From NCBI GenBank assembly GCA_031282405.1, contig JAITDU010000048.1, positions 62,001 through 126,000 of the forward strand: 64,000 bases of DNA. The letters run 5' to 3'. This document shows, in pieces, positions 18,825 through 29,153 of this stretch. The notes beneath the pieces were generated by a model. The model worked only from the letters and a program-made list of their open reading frames with translations, ran no database searches and was not told the origin of the DNA. Numbering within the stretch: the first letter of the stretch is position 1; the number at the start of each line of letters is the position of its first letter. A program made the translations under genes and the position numbers. The DNA is from Coriobacteriales bacterium (GTDB lineage: Bacteria > Actinomycetota > Coriobacteriia > Coriobacteriales > UBA8131).

Positions 18825-21800
18825 CTACATGCGTATCTTCAGGCGAGGTCTTATCGGTTTACGCCGTAGTCGCTGTAGGATTTTGGTAATCAGTAACGTA
18901 GCTACACAGACAATCTGAATAGTCGTGATCGTGACAAGAACCGGCGTCCAGACTGGATGCTCTGCTATCAGCTCATCAAGCCCAGACTGCGAAAGCACAA
19001 ACAGCGAGAGACTTACCACTCCCAAACTGGAAGACACCATAACCAAGGTCTGACTGAGTAGGCTTGAATTTTGCGGAGAAACTGTAGAGCGTGCGGAGCG
19101 CCTCGGCTGGCCGCCACCTCTGAGCATAGTCAGCGACACTACACAGACCACAGAAGAGACCGTCATCAAGGCTACATTTGCCAGCAAAAGTTCGCCCTCG
19201 TCGCCTATGAACATCGAAGAGAGCGGTATACGGGCATCGCTGATAGTCAACTCCGTGGTGCCTGGTTGCGAATCAGGCAGGTCTATGAATGCGTCAACAG
19301 GAAGCGCTAGCTCCATCACCTCGTCGAGCACCACACTACCCAAAAAACCGAGCGTATTGCTGGTATCGTTGCCGCCCGTATCACCGACGCTGCCCTCATT
19401 GAGGCCCGGCCCCGGCTCGACAGAGCCCGCACTCGTGCCCTCATCGACATTATCAGTATCTATGAGATCAAGGTTAATCTCAAAATCAGCAACAGCCAAA
19501 GCATCTATCCCCCACTCAGATAACCAGGCATCCACACTCGAAATACCGGTATTTAGTTTAAGAGAGATGACATAGCCGCGGGTTGTCTTATCAAAGTTGT
19601 CATTTTGGGCGATATCCCTGATGAACAGGTCGCGATCAACCCACAAGGTGTTATCGGCAAAACTGAAACCCGCAGGCAAGGAGCCCACCGCCGAGATCGG
19701 CAAAACAGAGTGACTCAAACGATGGTCGATTTTATAAAAAGCAAGCAGGCGATTGATCTGAGCGATAACGGCATCCAGCGTATCGAAGTAGACGCCTTCT
19801 TTGAACGTCGCCGTTGGGTCGGCACTACTGAGATTACCCGAGTCGCACCGTACGATAGTTGGATTAGGAATAGAGCGAAGAGCCGCAGCTACGCTTTGAG
19901 CGCTGCACTCGGCTACCTCTATTGCGCTGACCCAAAGTGTGCTGATCTCGGCATCAAGCCAGTTGGTGATAAGGGCAAGATTGTCACTCAGCGTCAGTTC
20001 CAGACTCACACAAAGCTGATCCAAACGACTGAGCAATGCCGCGGCGACCGACTCATCCCGCACAAAGCCATTGATGAAATCCCTGAGTTTGGTCAGCTTA
20101 TCTCGATACGATTGTGAGTCTGCCTCCCCGCTTTGGCCATCGCCACTACTGCCAAAAGCGCCAGACTTGAAATAAGCGATGGTGTCTACTATCGACTGAG
20201 TCAAGTTGGCTACCTGGGCTAATGATCGGGCGATCTGCCCAGACACGGCGACAACATCTTTCAGGCTTACCGTGGGCAGTGAGCCAAGAGCTTGTTGGAT
20301 ATGAGAATCGAGTTCTGCAAGCACTGTAGACAGCACAGCGGCCATACTGCGAGCGTGAGCCTCGCTGTGCATATAACCGATAAGCCTGTCTACGATCGTT
20401 TGTTTGACCTCGACCGAGAGCAGCTTTGCCCAAGCAGCAGCGGCAAGGTTGCCAACAAACTGGTCGGATCGTTCAAAGGAAGCAAAAACCGTACGAGCGA
20501 GTATGCTATCAGAATAAACAAATCTGCTCAATGCCCCATCGAAGGCCGTATAACGGGCACTTAGACCCTGAACGTAGGCGTGAACCGCAGTCAGATTTGT
20601 CAGTTTGGAATAATCGGTACCGGTCACATACGTCTGCAAGTCGCCGTAAGCAGCAACAAGCTCAGAGAAAGGCACGATCTCGCCCGCAAAGACGTCCCAG
20701 GCAGCACACATGGCCTGCGTATATGCCTGAGGGACCGAAGGCAACCTGAACAGTGGGTAACCACTGACGGCCACCTGTTTGTTCATCGGCATCAAAGCCA
20801 AAAACGGCTGAACTGCCTCTATCGCCAGAGCGCCCAACTCCGTAACGCCAAACAGTGTGTTATCAATCCTACCGATCGTACGCAGCCTGCCGGCCAGAGC
20901 TTCAGTACTCTTGGAGTCAAGCGTTGGCCGGCCGTTATTCCACATCAGATCGGCGGGGCCGACACTGTCCAAAAATGCTTCCAGGTGGGTACTATAGGTT
21001 TCGTCGATCATCTCCGGCGGTAACGACCGGGCCAAAGACAACAGCTCTTCGGCTTGGCTTTGGATGGCCATAAGTTGTTGGCGTTGCTGTTCGTAGGCAT
21101 CGTCATAGTCGTTGACTACGGCCAGACTCACCGACAACTCATCTGAGAAACCCTCGGCATCGGTAGCTACGACCGCAAAGTCGTACACACCGGCGTTGGC
21201 CTCGCGTGCCACGACGAGTGTGCCTTTCTCGCTCAGCGTGATACGCCCCCAGGGCTCGGTTATCGGAGTATCATCGCGCAGGCGGTAGATGATGGTGCCC
21301 GTTGCGTTAAGTGGTTTAGGCAGGTTCAGAACCGAGGTCTGATTTGTGCTGTCACAAGGAGTAGTGGTCACAAACACACTGCTCGAAAAAGCCAGGGTAT
21401 CCTTTACCTGGACGGTAAAAACCAAAGGGGACACGTTTGCGGTATAACTACCGGTCTGCTCGAACACCGCGCTGACACTGACAGTAAAGCTACTCGTTTG
21501 GGCGGCGACATCAATGCTCAGAACCGTGTCTTGGATGCTGACATCGCAAAACCCGTTTGTATCCGTTGTATGTACTACCCAATGATAGCGTGAGAAGTCC
21601 GCCGCCCCATCGTCGCTGGGAAAATCCGCGGCAACAGCCAGGTCCACTACGAGGCGCCTGGTGGCATTTTGCGCAGAAAGGGTAACCGTTGTGTTGTGAG
21701 CCAGGGTCTCCGGCGCAAGCGGTGGTGCAGTCCGCGTGCCTGTGATACTCACAGGCACCGTCTTTAGTTCAAGCAGAGCTGCCTCTATCCAGGCTACAAG

Positions 21801-22895
21801 GGCACCGTAGTTGTTGGCATACGTCGCAGTGTCATCTTGTGGCCCCGGTTCGGCCGAAAAGGCCCGCTCAAGAGCCCCTCTGGCCCCATCAAGCCGATCG
21901 CCGGCCGTCGTCAACTCCCCAGTGGCGGCAGCGCATCTGTCATCATAGGCGGCACAGGCGGTCGTATATTCCCAAGCAGCCCCTGCGCCAGCTAACAATG
22001 TGTCGGTAAATTCTCCGGCTCGGGTGAGCACCTGGGGCATCACGAGGGCAAAGTAGGCCAAAGCCAGCGGTCGTGTGCCTTTATCGACAAGCACCTCGGC
22101 ATACCAACGGAACTTTGAATCATCCAGGGTGGTACTCGAATCGACGGCCGCCGCAGCTAAGGCCTCAACACTGAGGGATGACCCCTCCTCTTTGGCATAC
22201 GCCAGGACGTTGAGTAGTTTGATGGCTTCATCGCGAGGTTGGTAGCGCCACGAACCAAAAAACAGTGACTTACCACTCAGCTCGACCGGCAGGGCACTCA
22301 GTGAATCGTTCAGCGCTCCCTCAAATGCGCTGCCGTCGGCAAGCTGCCCGACGACCAGGTCATATGCGGTAGCAGCGGCGAGATAGTCGCTTAAAGCGGT
22401 ATACAGGCGGTCTCTGTTGCTGGTAAGCAAGGCAAGAGCTTCGCAGGGATCCGCCGTAGCAGTTCCGTCGTTATCGGGCCACACGTAGTCGCTCAGCAAA
22501 GGATGGGTTAAGCGGGCAGCCACAGTGTCAAGTTGGTTTTGGGTAGAATCCAACAGGGCGATGTCGCGCTGCGGATTCTGACCTCTCCAGTCAAAACCGA
22601 TTGCATCCAACTTTTGATAGATGCTAATAAGTTCGCTTATGGATGTATTTGTAGATACGCCTGGTAATGTGCCGGTTTGTTGAGCGCCCTTTTGACTGCT
22701 TTGGACACTCGTCTGCCTATCTTGAGCCCATGCCGCTTTAAGCGCGCCAGGCACAGCAGACAACCCAGCGCCCATTATCAGGGTCAGGGTTAGAACTATG
22801 GACAAGAGCCTCTTTATAATCAGACCCCCAATAGAGTGCCCCTCACAACACCGCTTACAGGTTCGATTTTTGTAAAACGAACATAAGTATATCAT
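18825..22895 (-). CDS. Large secreted/membrane-anchored surface protein of unknown function
   Basis: N-terminal signal-like IIKRLLSIVLTLTLIMGAGLSAVPGALKAAWAQ, Ig/cadherin-like region, and C-terminal hydrophobic segments followed by KILQRLRRKPIRPRLKIRM. Exact start uncertain. Confidence 0.7.
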   Translation of the reverse strand: MIYLCSFYKNRTCKRCCEGHSIGGLIIKRLLSIVLTLTLIMGAGLSAVPGALKAAWAQDRQTSVQSSQKGAQQTGTLPGVSTNTSISELISIYQKLDAIGFDWRGQNPQRDIALLDSTQNQLDTVAARLTHPLLSDYVWPDNDGTATADPCEALALLTSNRDRLYTALSDYLAAATAYDLVVGQLADGSAFEGALNDSLSALPVELSGKSLFFGSWRYQPRDEAIKLLNVLAYAKEEGSSLSVEALAAAAVDSSTTLDDSKFRWYAEVLVDKGTRPLALAYFALVMPQVLTRAGEFTDTLLAGAGAAWEYTTACAAYDDRCAAATGELTTAGDRLDGARGALERAFSAEPGPQDDTATYANNYGALVAWIEAALLELKTVPVSITGTRTAPPLAPETLAHNTTVTLSAQNATRRLVVDLAVAADFPSDDGAADFSRYHWVVHTTDTNGFCDVSIQDTVLSIDVAAQTSSFTVSVSAVFEQTGSYTANVSPLVFTVQVKDTLAFSSSVFVTTTPCDSTNQTSVLNLPKPLNATGTIIYRLRDDTPITEPWGRITLSEKGTLVVAREANAGVYDFAVVATDAEGFSDELSVSLAVVNDYDDAYEQQRQQLMAIQSQAEELLSLARSLPPEMIDETYSTHLEAFLDSVGPADLMWNNGRPTLDSKSTEALAGRLRTIGRIDNTLFGVTELGALAIEAVQPFLALMPMNKQVAVSGYPLFRLPSVPQAYTQAMCAAWDVFAGEIVPFSELVAAYGDLQTYVTGTDYSKLTNLTAVHAYVQGLSARYTAFDGALSRFVYSDSILARTVFASFERSDQFVGNLAAAAWAKLLSVEVKQTIVDRLIGYMHSEAHARSMAAVLSTVLAELDSHIQQALGSLPTVSLKDVVAVSGQIARSLAQVANLTQSIVDTIAYFKSGAFGSSGDGQSGEADSQSYRDKLTKLRDFINGFVRDESVAAALLSRLDQLCVSLELTLSDNLALITNWLDAEISTLWVSAIEVAECSAQSVAAALRSIPNPTIVRCDSGNLSSADPTATFKEGVYFDTLDAVIAQINRLLAFYKIDHRLSHSVLPISAVGSLPAGFSFADNTLWVDRDLFIRDIAQNDNFDKTTRGYVISLKLNTGISSVDAWLSEWGIDALAVADFEINLDLIDTDNVDEGTSAGSVEPGPGLNEGSVGDTGGNDTSNTLGFLGSVVLDEVMELALPVDAFIDLPDSQPGTTELTISDARIPLSSMFIGDEGELLLANVALMTVSSVVCVVSLTMLRGGGQPRRSARSTVSPQNSSLLSQTLVMVSSSLGVVSLSLFVLSQSGLDELIAEHPVWTPVLVTITTIQIVCVATLLITKILQRLRRKPIRPRLKIRM

Positions 22896-23082
22896 GTTTT
22901 CCAGACAATATACCCATAATCATAAAAATTTGTTGCTACCGAACAAAAAGAGCATCTCCTGAACTGTTACTGTTGAGTTTGCGCCAATCATGCCACATAT
23001 TATTTTCTTAGACATAATGGGATGGTTCACTTATGTCTTTGCCTCGCAAGTCTTTGCCTCGCAACCGCCTGGTGACAGTTGG

Positions 23083-23961
23083 CTACCGGGGTTGGTCGGT
23101 CGTAAAGAAAAGCGCTACGGTCCCCGGGCCGGCATGAGCGCCAATGACAGGATCCAGCTCGTTTATCACAAAATCTTTGGTACCGCAACGCTCGGCAATC
23201 TGGTCTCTGAGAAACTCGGCATCTTCAAGACAGGCCGCATGCGAGATACAGACCAACTGCTCATTTTGCGGTTGGGAGGCAAGGGTCGCAAACTTATCTG
23301 CAAGTGCCAAAAGCGACTTCTTGCGGCCACGCACCTTGTCCGCGGGCACAAGACGCCCCTCATCGTCCACATGCATGACGGGTTTGATACTCAGGATAGA
23401 GCCGGCAAGCGCCGCTCCTTTGGAAAGGCGGCCGCCACGTTGCAGATAGGTGAGGTCGTCAACCGTAAACCAATGGGCAAAACTCAGGCGCTTTTTACGA
23501 GCCCAGGCGGTCACCTCGGTAAGCGACGAGCCCGCGTCACGCAGCTTAACAGCCTCCAGTACGAACAGTCCTTCTCCCAAGGCTGCAGCCAGCGTATCCA
23601 CGCATTCCAATTGCCGCTCGGGGAACTCCTCCTCATGAACCTGCTGGAGATATTTCGAGATGCTGTCATATGTGCCGCTCAGAGCGGAATCAAAGCCGAG
23701 GTACAGCACGTCCTGACCAGCCGAAAACAGCTCTCGGATCAGGGTGTCAGCCGACTCGGGACGGGCCAGCGACGTGGTTATCACCTTGCCCTCGCGCATC
23801 ATCGTATAAAACTTACCAAGGTCAGTCACACTTCCTTTGAGGTAGCTGTGATACACCTGGCCCTCGACAATGAACTCCAACGCTATGACGCTAAGCTGGT
23901 GTTTGTCAATAAGCTCCTCGGGGAGATTGGACGATGAGTCGGTGAGTATGGCAAAGCTCAT
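23083..23961 (-). CDS. DegV family fatty-acid-binding protein
   Basis: MSFAILTDSSSNLPEEL...TSLARPES...GTYDS...LSIKPVMHVDDEGRLVPADKVRGRKKSL...IGAHAGPGTVALFF. Confidence 0.92.
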   Translation of the reverse strand: MSFAILTDSSSNLPEELIDKHQLSVIALEFIVEGQVYHSYLKGSVTDLGKFYTMMREGKVITTSLARPESADTLIRELFSAGQDVLYLGFDSALSGTYDSISKYLQQVHEEEFPERQLECVDTLAAALGEGLFVLEAVKLRDAGSSLTEVTAWARKKRLSFAHWFTVDDLTYLQRGGRLSKGAALAGSILSIKPVMHVDDEGRLVPADKVRGRKKSLLALADKFATLASQPQNEQLVCISHAACLEDAEFLRDQIAERCGTKDFVINELDPVIGAHAGPGTVALFFTTDQPR

Positions 23962-24221
23962 AGGTGCTCCTTACGCTCTGTAGTGGGTATACCGCATCCG
24001 GCTTGTGAAGAGGCCGTCGCAGACACTGACGAATTCAGGGTCAAATTCAGGGCTATCATAACAAATATACGCGATGAACAAAGGAGCAATCCACCTGATG
24101 CGCATATCTGGCGGCAGATACCTGACGATCTGTGCCTGGATTGCCGCAATCGGCGTATCTGGAGCTGCCAAAGTCAGGGAGGAGGCTCAAACGCAGAGGA
24201 AAACCCAGGGCGGAAGGGCTA

Positions 24222-24491
24222 TTAATATAGCTCAAGAAACGCGTCCAACTCAGACTGCAAGATGTCCAGCTTTAACAATTTGTGGCGAGAAGTGTGCCCA
24301 CGTTTGATGCTGATGGCGCGTTTGGCTATGCCCAGTTGCTTGGCGAGCAGCACTACGAGCTCATTATTGGCTTTATTATCGGTAGGTGAGGATACGAGTT
24401 TAATAGCAAGTTCGCTTTTAGTGGTGTCCGTCCAACCCACGACGACGCTCTGGGCGCTTCTTGGCGTTACCTTTACCGCAAGCGTAGGCAT
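24222..24491 (-). CDS. DUF167/YggU family protein
   Basis: LAVKVTPRSAQSVVVG...LAIKLVSSPTDNKANNELVVLLAKQLGIAKRAISIKRGHTSRHKLLKL. Confidence 0.85.
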   Translation of the reverse strand: MPTLAVKVTPRSAQSVVVGWTDTTKSELAIKLVSSPTDNKANNELVVLLAKQLGIAKRAISIKRGHTSRHKLLKLDILQSELDAFLELY

Positions 24492-24614
24492 CCGTCAACG
24501 CCGAGCAAACTCGGGTGAATACACGCCGGAGTACTCAGAGCCGTCGCGTTCAAAAATCCTCACCACGCACCAAGCTCAAATAACACGTGCGATCCTGCCA
24601 CTGAGAAGCGATAC

Positions 24615-25418
24615 CTAGTCGATTTCTTCAATGTCCAGTTCGTCATCAAGGTCGTCAAGGGTTATCTGGGCAGACACATTGCTCTGGGTGTTGTCCGTAG
24701 CGCGCAACGACTCAGGCGCTGATGCAGGAACTGGGGTGGATACCTGCTCAGGCGCTGGCATTGGAGTTGGCGTAGGCTCAGAGGTCAGGGTCTGCTCTGC
24801 AGTCCGAGTGGCGATGGCGTCGGCGCTGAACAGTTCACGCGCGTTTTTTGCGGCCTGTTTTTCTTGAGAGATATCCGGAGCGATAGTGTCGATGGTCGGC
24901 ATGGTCTTTTGGGCATCGGCCGAAAAATGATTGAGCAGTGCCAGATATTCGGTGCGAAACTTCTCCGTCGAGACCCGCAGCCTGTCGATCTCTTCCAAAA
25001 TCCGTTGTTTTTCGGCCAGCGCGTCGCGAACGATGTCGCGGGCGCGCATCTCGGCTTCGCGGTAGACCTTCTCGGACTCCTTGCGAGCGCTCTCGCGCAG
25101 ATCATCCGCGCTCCTTTGGGCGGCAATAAATGCCTGAGCAATCTGTTTTTCCGTGGCGACAGCCTCGGTCGATCCTTTGGCGCTTTGCGCCGCCTGAGCT
25201 GCCTGGGTCGCCTTGATGGCCTGATTGGCTTGGTACTCGGCCGCCTTGGCGCGGTTTTCAGCCGCCTCTATCTGCGACCTGGCCTCTTGCAATGCCCGAT
25301 TGAAATTATCGGTCTCGGTAGCAATGCGCTCCAGGAATACGTCAACCTCCTGAGGGTCGTAGCCATGTCGAGACGTGCCAAAACTCTGGTTCTGGATATC
25401 CAACGCAGTAAGCGCCAT
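24615..25418 (-). CDS. divIVA: DivIVA domain-containing protein
   Basis: MALTALDIQNQSFGTSRHGYDPQEVDVFLERIATETDNFNRAL followed by coiled coil. Start chosen at 25418. Confidence 0.9.
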   Translation of the reverse strand: MALTALDIQNQSFGTSRHGYDPQEVDVFLERIATETDNFNRALQEARSQIEAAENRAKAAEYQANQAIKATQAAQAAQSAKGSTEAVATEKQIAQAFIAAQRSADDLRESARKESEKVYREAEMRARDIVRDALAEKQRILEEIDRLRVSTEKFRTEYLALLNHFSADAQKTMPTIDTIAPDISQEKQAAKNARELFSADAIATRTAEQTLTSEPTPTPMPAPEQVSTPVPASAPESLRATDNTQSNVSAQITLDDLDDELDIEEID

Positions 25419-25947
25419 GGTGCTTCCTTTCTCACTCGTCTCACTTACGCCAAAGCCTGACGGAACCGGTATAATCTGCAGCACCCTGCAAACGGTCGGG
25501 TCGGACAATGGTCTGTTCAGGCTGGCATAATACCGCTGAACACAATGTTCAAATACGTCACCATGCAGTACCCGCGCTATGCTTCCTGCGTGCTTCCTGC
25601 GGTATTCTCAGCCAGACAATACTGTCAGTCGGATAATAGTAACATAAGGCGAGCCGCCTCGTCACTCAGAGGAGGCAGTGATAGGCGACGGTTTACTCTG
25701 GCTGGCTTAAGCTCGTAGGGCGATGTGTGGAACAGCAGTACTCTGGCAGCACTGCGGCCGCGAAGCACAAAAACCGCCGTCCTTTGTGCTCCGGGCGTGT
25801 CACCTGATGCGTCCCTGTGACGGAGCGTTGTTTCAGACACCTCGCATGAGGAGTGTCCGGCAAACTTTGCAGACCGAGAAGCTTTACTTGTGGACTAGAG
25901 ATGTAGGGCAGACTTTGCGGTCAGTTCGATGAGTGATCCAAGTGCGC

Positions 25948-26430
25948 CTATTTCAGCGTAATGTTTCTTTTGGGCATCACAGTTCTGTGGTCCGAGCAGT
26001 CGTCGTCCCATCCGATAATGAAAGTGTGAATTGTCCCAGTGTTAACCATGACAATGTAGGACATTTCTGCGCTATCCTTTGGGAGCATTCTCGGATAAGG
26101 AGACCAAATGTCAATCACGTTTTAGTTTACTGGATAATCATTTCTCGCTATTGAGACAGTCACATTTTTTGCTGACGACTGGCCAATGTTGAAGACACGG
26201 AGCTTGATAGTTTTGTCATCAGCATAGCTATCTACCTTTAAGCCTGCTTTCTTCACAGTTGACAGTTCATTTTAGAAGAATCCTGCGAGTGTTTTCTCGT
26301 TCAGTTCACGCTGCTGTTTATGCAGCTTCCAAGAGCTAACAACTGAGTATAGTAGAGCAATGATAGATATGCCAAGCGCTGTCCACAATGCAATCAGAGA
26401 AGCATCCGTGACAATCAGTTTCTCATGCTG
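25948..26430 (-). pseudogene. Degraded small single-TM membrane protein gene with two in-frame TAA stops
   Basis: One frame reads LIVTDASLIALWTALGISIIALLYSVVSSWKLHKQQRELNEKTLAGFF*NELSTVKKAGLKVDSYADDKTIKLRVFNIGQSSAKNVTVSIARNDYPVN*NVIDIWSPYPRMLPKDSAEMSYIVMVNTGTIHTFIIGWDDDCSDHRTVMPKRNITLK*; stops at 26272-26274 and 26122-26124. Confidence 0.75.
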
Positions 26431-28105
26431 AAAGCCAGTTCAATGCGTAGCCTGTTATTTGCTGATACCAGTCACTCTCGTCAGAGGCTGTGTCAGCAAT
26501 GGTTTTTGAGTACTCAAATAGTGCTTTGACTTTGCTCGGGTCAGGGACGTAAGGAGCTGTATAGCTGTCCTGAAGCATCTTTCTGAATACAGATAGCTGC
26601 ATTGGCACGATGGTGGCCGTTCCCCCATACAGAGATATCGGTATCTTGTGTAGGCCATAGAAATGAGCTACAGATGCGCTACTAATAGTTGGAGCAATGA
26701 ACAAGCAATACGTTGTCTTTCTCACAAGCTCCTTATGACGGCCAACGTGCCTGGCGACTGGTTCGCCTTCGTTGTCATACTGCTTCTGCCCTGCTTGCAA
26801 AGTGACCTCGACCAGCAGGTCGAAATCGCCATAATCGCAGAGTATGTCAGGAGTGTTACCTGCGGCTGTAGATAGTGGCTGATGATCATCATCCAGATTG
26901 AAGTTGCCCTCAATGTCGCCGCCATCGAGCATCGTCATTGCCCGCCAAGTGTTCCATTCGAGCATCAAGGGATTATCGTAGAAACGTTTTTGTTCTATTC
27001 CGTCAAAGACATCGTTGATGTCATCATAGGCGCGGTAGTTTTTTATCTCGATTATCTCTACATCACGTTTTATTAATTTGCTGCGGGCGCGGAGCATCAG
27101 CTCGGCATCTTTCAATTGGCCAATGGTTTTGCCTTTTGCATCGAAAGACGGGTCAAGGTCAGCAATTTTACTTACCAAGGAATCCCTGTCATCAGAGTAT
27201 AATTTTGGTAACCCTGCATTGAAGAGGTAGTTTTTGTACACAGTCTCGTCATCAATGAAAACAGGTTCACGTGGGACATTCTTCAAGATGAACTCAACGT
27301 CTATCTTTCGATCTTTGGCTATCGATAGGGAATGTCCGGATTGTGAGATATTGACAATCTCGGTTGCCCTGAGATATCTGAAACAGGCATCAGTGTAGTC
27401 ACGAAGATTGCTCTTCTTGGTCTTGATAAAGTTTGCAGCAGAGCGGATATCCGATTCACGCACAGCGGTTTGCCCGCTGCTGATTTCCTCCGAGTAGATG
27501 GCTCCGATCTCGCTCTCACAATACTTGCCAAAGAAAGCTCGGTAGCTATTCGGCGTCGTTGCCTTTGCCTTGCGAAACGTATCGATCTTTTTAACTATCT
27601 CATCGAACCTGTTGATGCTTGTCAACTGCATACCGAACAGCATAAGCTCATTAAAGGTGAGCGACCCAAAGTGTTTTACAAGGCGGAGGATTTCTAGATA
27701 GGGCTTCACAAAAAAGTTTTGGCTCGAATTAGATGGAAGCTTATGGAACGGTGATGGCAGTTGGAACTTAAGTAATTGGCGCAGTAACGCCTCGCTCTGG
27801 CGGCTGCCGTTTATGTACTCAGCGCCTGCATCGGTGATTGTGATAACGGGGCTCAGGTCGATAAAGCCGAGAGCCTTGGGTGACCTGTTGATTCTGTCTC
27901 GCGCCGAGAAGGCAGGGTCTGAAAGCTGTTTTGTTCCTGTGTAGAAATCTTGCTTCACGAGCATGTCCATGAAGGCAATCTGGGTAGTCTTATTCCATGG
28001 AAAGCCATCGAAACTGTTTGCGAGCAAGGCGACCTCGGGGATCATTTTTGCAGGAGTCCTTGGCGATGTGGTGAAAAATAGCGTCTTCCCGTGAATGTAC
28101 GCCAT
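26423..28105 (-). CDS. AlwI-family-like type II restriction endonuclease
   Basis: N-terminal FTTSPRTPAKMIPEVALLA...; PD-(D/E)XK-like TPDILCDYGDFDLLVEVTLQ; TGATG coupling to an adjacent Dam-type methylase. Confidence 0.75.
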   Translation of the reverse strand: MAYIHGKTLFFTTSPRTPAKMIPEVALLANSFDGFPWNKTTQIAFMDMLVKQDFYTGTKQLSDPAFSARDRINRSPKALGFIDLSPVITITDAGAEYINGSRQSEALLRQLLKFQLPSPFHKLPSNSSQNFFVKPYLEILRLVKHFGSLTFNELMLFGMQLTSINRFDEIVKKIDTFRKAKATTPNSYRAFFGKYCESEIGAIYSEEISSGQTAVRESDIRSAANFIKTKKSNLRDYTDACFRYLRATEIVNISQSGHSLSIAKDRKIDVEFILKNVPREPVFIDDETVYKNYLFNAGLPKLYSDDRDSLVSKIADLDPSFDAKGKTIGQLKDAELMLRARSKLIKRDVEIIEIKNYRAYDDINDVFDGIEQKRFYDNPLMLEWNTWRAMTMLDGGDIEGNFNLDDDHQPLSTAAGNTPDILCDYGDFDLLVEVTLQAGQKQYDNEGEPVARHVGRHKELVRKTTYCLFIAPTISSASVAHFYGLHKIPISLYGGTATIVPMQLSVFRKMLQDSYTAPYVPDPSKVKALFEYSKTIADTASDESDWYQQITGYALNWLSA

Positions 28106-28968
28106 CAGGCAACTGCCTCGTAGTTTGCTACTAGAATGTGATTGCTCTCAGATTTGAAGCGGTTGCGAATATTAACCGCATACGCCTTTCCGTACCGATG
28201 GATAATTGAGTCCTGATACAGCCCGTGAGTCAATGTGGTTTCTCCAATCACCATCAGTGCTTTGCACGGCAGGGCATAGAACGCTTTCGCCAAGCGTCTA
28301 TGTTCGTCTTCGTTAAAGCCCAGCTTGGTTTCCTCGTTGCCGTAATCAGAGAATACACAGTCGTATGGTGGGTCAAGGAACATAAAGTCGCTTGAAGTGC
28401 ATAGGTCGAAGACGTTTTGATAATCGTCTGTGGTAATCTCGGCATTTTTCAGCAGCGCTGAGTGGGTCTCTGTCACCAACCTTGTGTTGAAGTTCTTATA
28501 GCGCCCGTATGGGACGTTGTATTCGCCATCGCTGTTGTAGCGAATCATACCGGAATATGCTGTCTTATTGATAAAATAGTAGATTGTCGCATCTGAATAC
28601 TCAGGTTCCTTTTTGCCATTGAACATGTCGCGGATTGAGTAGTACAACTCCTCATTGGGGTCGAAAACCCTCTTTTCTGGAGACTTTTTCTTGCTCTCAT
28701 CAAATACCTTCCGATTGGATAGGTATTGGGCTTCAAGGCATTCAAGCTCATTGCTCAATGATTTGAAATCATTTCGAACACCACAATAAAAGCCCATAAG
28801 CTTTGAATTCAGGTCATTTATCACTGCGCGCTCGGGCATTAGGTGAAAATACATGGCTCCACCACCAAAAAACGGCTCAATATAGCGATCATAGTCTTTG
28901 GGTATAAAAGGCACCATCTCGGCCAATTCCCGAGATTTCCCACCCCTGTATTTGACCATAGGTTTCAA
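28105..28968 (-). CDS. Dam-family (D12 class) DNA adenine N6-methyltransferase
   Basis: KPMVKYRGGKSREL...YIEPFFGGGAMYFHL...NKTAYSGMIRYNSDGEYNVPYGRY...FMFLDPPYDCVFSDYG. Confidence 0.92.
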   Translation of the reverse strand: MKPMVKYRGGKSRELAEMVPFIPKDYDRYIEPFFGGGAMYFHLMPERAVINDLNSKLMGFYCGVRNDFKSLSNELECLEAQYLSNRKVFDESKKKSPEKRVFDPNEELYYSIRDMFNGKKEPEYSDATIYYFINKTAYSGMIRYNSDGEYNVPYGRYKNFNTRLVTETHSALLKNAEITTDDYQNVFDLCTSSDFMFLDPPYDCVFSDYGNEETKLGFNEDEHRRLAKAFYALPCKALMVIGETTLTHGLYQDSIIHRYGKAYAVNIRNRFKSESNHILVANYEAVA

Positions 28969-29153
28969 GCGCTCTCCTACGCAATCAAGGTTTCAGAACA
29001 ATGTACTCAAAGTATACAGCAATATCTGCCCGTTTCGTTTATTGGCACATTACAGTCAACTGAAAGGATGCTTACGTGGAACTCATCGACCGTTTAACCC
29101 GGGGACTGGATTGCCACACCTTTGCGACGGCTCAGAGTGACGGAGCGTTGTTT

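Noticed and set aside
22990-23937. 315-aa plus-strand ORF
   Set aside because: Antisense to a clear DegV protein.
25625-25840. 71-aa minus ORF at the island edge
   Set aside because: Its start lies inside the island and its body outside; no family motif, so probably a chance ORF spanning the junction.
25948-26430. Stop-codon recoding (TAA as an amino acid) in the small membrane gene
   Set aside because: All neighbouring genes use TAA/TGA/TAG normally and no readthrough context was seen; pseudogenisation is simpler.
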